A stretch of DNA of 49,640 bases. It comes from Gammaproteobacteria bacterium (GTDB lineage Bacteria; Pseudomonadota; Gammaproteobacteria; Ga0077536). The translations under genes were made by a program, and so were the position numbers. Positions within the stretch are counted from its first letter, which is position 1; every line of letters starts with the position of its first letter. The notes under the pieces were generated by a model that ran no database searches, had not been told where the DNA came from, and saw only the letters and a list, made by a program, of their open reading frames with translations. Location: positions 1 to 49,640 of the forward strand of contig JAURHQ010000008.1 in assembly GCA_030833185.1 (NCBI GenBank), in the 5' to 3' direction. Below, piece by piece: positions 47,966 through 49,640 of this stretch.

Positions 47966-48924
47966 AAGCGCTGGTCTGTGGCGTTTCCGGGCAGGATGGC
48001 ACCTATCTGGCGCGCCTGCTGCTGCAAAAGGGATATGAAGTTTGGGGCACCTCGCGCGATGCCCAGATTGCGAGCTTCAGCGGCCTTCATCTGTTGGGCA
48101 TCCACGCGCAAGTGACGCTGCGCTCAATGGCGCCCAACGATTTCCGTAGCGTGTTCTCAGTCGTCAACGACTGCCAGCCCGACGAGATCTACTTTCTTGC
48201 GGGACAGAGTTCGGTCGGACTGTCTTTCGACCAACCGGCCGAAACGCTGGAAAGCATGCTGTTGGGTGCGCTCAACTTGATGGAAGCCATTCGTCTACTA
48301 AAGCGCCCGACCCGGCTGTATCACGCCAGTTCCAGCGAATGCTTTGGCGAAATGGGCCAGCCGGCGGACGAGAGCACCTCGTTTGCACCGCGGAGTCCCT
48401 ACGCGGTGGCCAAGGCCTCTGCGCATTGGCTGGTGGCCAATTATCGCGAAGCCTATGGGCTCTTTGCCTGCAACGGTATTTTGTTTAATCACGAATCACC
48501 CTTGCGTCCGTCCCGTTTCGTAACCCGCAAAATCATTGCCGCTGCCTGCGACATCGCGTTGGGCAGCACCCAACGGCTCGCCCTGGGGCGTCTGGATATC
48601 GTGCGCGATTGGGGCTGGGCGCCAGAGTACGTCGATGCCATGTGGCGGATGCTGCAAACCGACGAGCCGCAAGATTTCGTCATCGCCACCGGCGAAGCCA
48701 ATTCGCTTGAGGCCTTCGTCGATGCGGTGTTTTCCAGTCTGGATCTGGACTGGCGTGGGCATGTGGACATCGACACCAGGCTGCTGCGTCCTTCCGATCT
48801 GAAATGGAGTCAGGGTAATCCGGCGCGCGCCGAGCGAACGCTGGGCTGGCAAGCCGCCTTCAGGATGCGCGATGTGGCGCGGGAAATGGTGCGCGTTGAG
48901 CTCGCGAGCAGACAGCGGACCTAG
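47962..48924 (+). CDS. GDP-mannose 4,6-dehydratase-like SDR
   Basis: ALVCGVSGQDGTYLARLLLQKGYEVWGTSRD; SSSECFGEMGQPADEST; SPYAVAKASAHW; LFNHESPLRPSRFVTRKI; RDWGWAPEYVDAMWRML. Confidence 0.92.
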   Translation: MKALVCGVSGQDGTYLARLLLQKGYEVWGTSRDAQIASFSGLHLLGIHAQVTLRSMAPNDFRSVFSVVNDCQPDEIYFLAGQSSVGLSFDQPAETLESMLLGALNLMEAIRLLKRPTRLYHASSSECFGEMGQPADESTSFAPRSPYAVAKASAHWLVANYREAYGLFACNGILFNHESPLRPSRFVTRKIIAAACDIALGSTQRLALGRLDIVRDWGWAPEYVDAMWRMLQTDEPQDFVIATGEANSLEAFVDAVFSSLDLDWRGHVDIDTRLLRPSDLKWSQGNPARAERTLGWQAAFRMRDVAREMVRVELASRQRT

Positions 48925-48943
48925 CGCAAACGCGCCTACATCT

Positions 48944-48994
48944 GGGGGCAGCGTAAAAATACAAATCCTTCCTCAGAATTTTTACCCTGACCCC
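48944..48994. repeat. Inverted repeat (possible REP/MITE-like element)
   Basis: GGGGGCAGCGTAAAAAT (48944-48960) versus reverse complement of ATTTTTACCCTGACCCC (48978-48994): 15/17 matches, 17-nt loop. Confidence 0.75.
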
Positions 48995-49022
48995 AAACGC
49001 TTGGCCATGCTCGGCGCCCGCG

Positions 49023-49205
49023 TCAGGACATCCGTCTTCTGTTGAGCAGGGCAGCCACACAGAGGAAGCCGCCGAACAGCGCAATCAGCACCAGCCCGTA
49101 TTGGAACAGACGCCGTTCGTGCGCCTGCAACAACTCGTCCAGCCGCGCGACGCCCGCTGCGGCGTGTTCGCTGTCGGCCCGACGTCCCCCCGCTTTCAGT
49201 AGCAT
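49023..49205 (-). pseudogene. Probable 3' remnant of a membrane-protein gene, interrupted by the IS element
   Basis: 60-aa ORF whose C-terminal part is one TM helix plus basic tail (RLFQYGLVLIALFGGFLCVAALLNRRRMS); its 5' end abuts the transposase region. Confidence 0.45.
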
Positions 49206-49211
49206 TTTGAT

Positions 49212-49640
49212 CTAGAGCCAATCCTGCCTTCGGGTTGTGTTGCTTGCCAGTTGTTTCGCATAGGCCGCAGGCGTCATTCCGCCCAGCGCCTTCTTCGGTC
49301 TTTCCTCGTTGTACTCTCGTCGCCAACGTTCGATCTCAAACCGGGCATGCGCCAGACTCGTGAACCAGTGTTCGTTCAGGCACTCATCTCGGAGCCGCCC
49401 GTTCAGGGATTCAACGTAGGCATTCTGGTTCGGCTTACCGGGTTCAATCAGTTTCAGCGTCACACCCGTCCGGTGCGCCCAGGTCAGCATCGCTCGACCC
49501 GTAAACTCCGGGCCATTGTCGGTCCGTATGATCCCGGGCTTCCCGCGACCTGCGCAGATCTCGTCGAGGATGCGAACCAGGTGGTCTCCGCCCATGCTGT
49601 GCTCGGCGACTGTCGCCACGACCTCGTGCGTCCCATCGTC
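49212..49640 (-). mobile_element. IS3-family insertion sequence, C-terminal part of the transposase (rve/DDE domain), truncated by the window end
   Basis: [93 protein letters not shown]; frame stays open to 49640. Confidence 0.92.

Overview
GC-rich bacterial (proteobacterium-like) window with two parts. (1) About 0.2-37.2 kb is a dense catabolic/regulatory block. It holds a luciferase-like oxidoreductase, two enoyl-CoA hydratases, a cytochrome P450, an EthD-like protein, paired acyl-CoA dehydrogenases, an amidase, two family III CoA-transferases, a Cys-less thiolase-fold protein with a DUF35-type protein, a DUF1302/DUF1329 cassette, a BVMO-like FMO, an MCP, small stress genes, a solo AceE-type E1 with a divergent Lrp/AsnC regulator, and a binding protein / hybrid kinase / REC-EAL signalling operon. 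(2) About 37.4-48.9 kb is a surface-glycan island with rfbF/rfbG, a 3,5-epimerase-like protein, two C-methyltransferase-like proteins, a CmcI-like methyltransferase, a flippase, two glycosyltransferases and a GMD-like dehydratase. It ends at a partial IS3-family element. Best second-look items: the Cys-less thiolase/DUF35 module, the duplicated His-motif lipoprotein, the SBP-HK-EAL operon, a 100-bp-period REP-like array, and the branched-sugar cluster with a Zn-less C-methyltransferase paralogue. No tRNA, rRNA or CRISPR array was recognised. Family calls come from reading motifs by eye; no database search was run.
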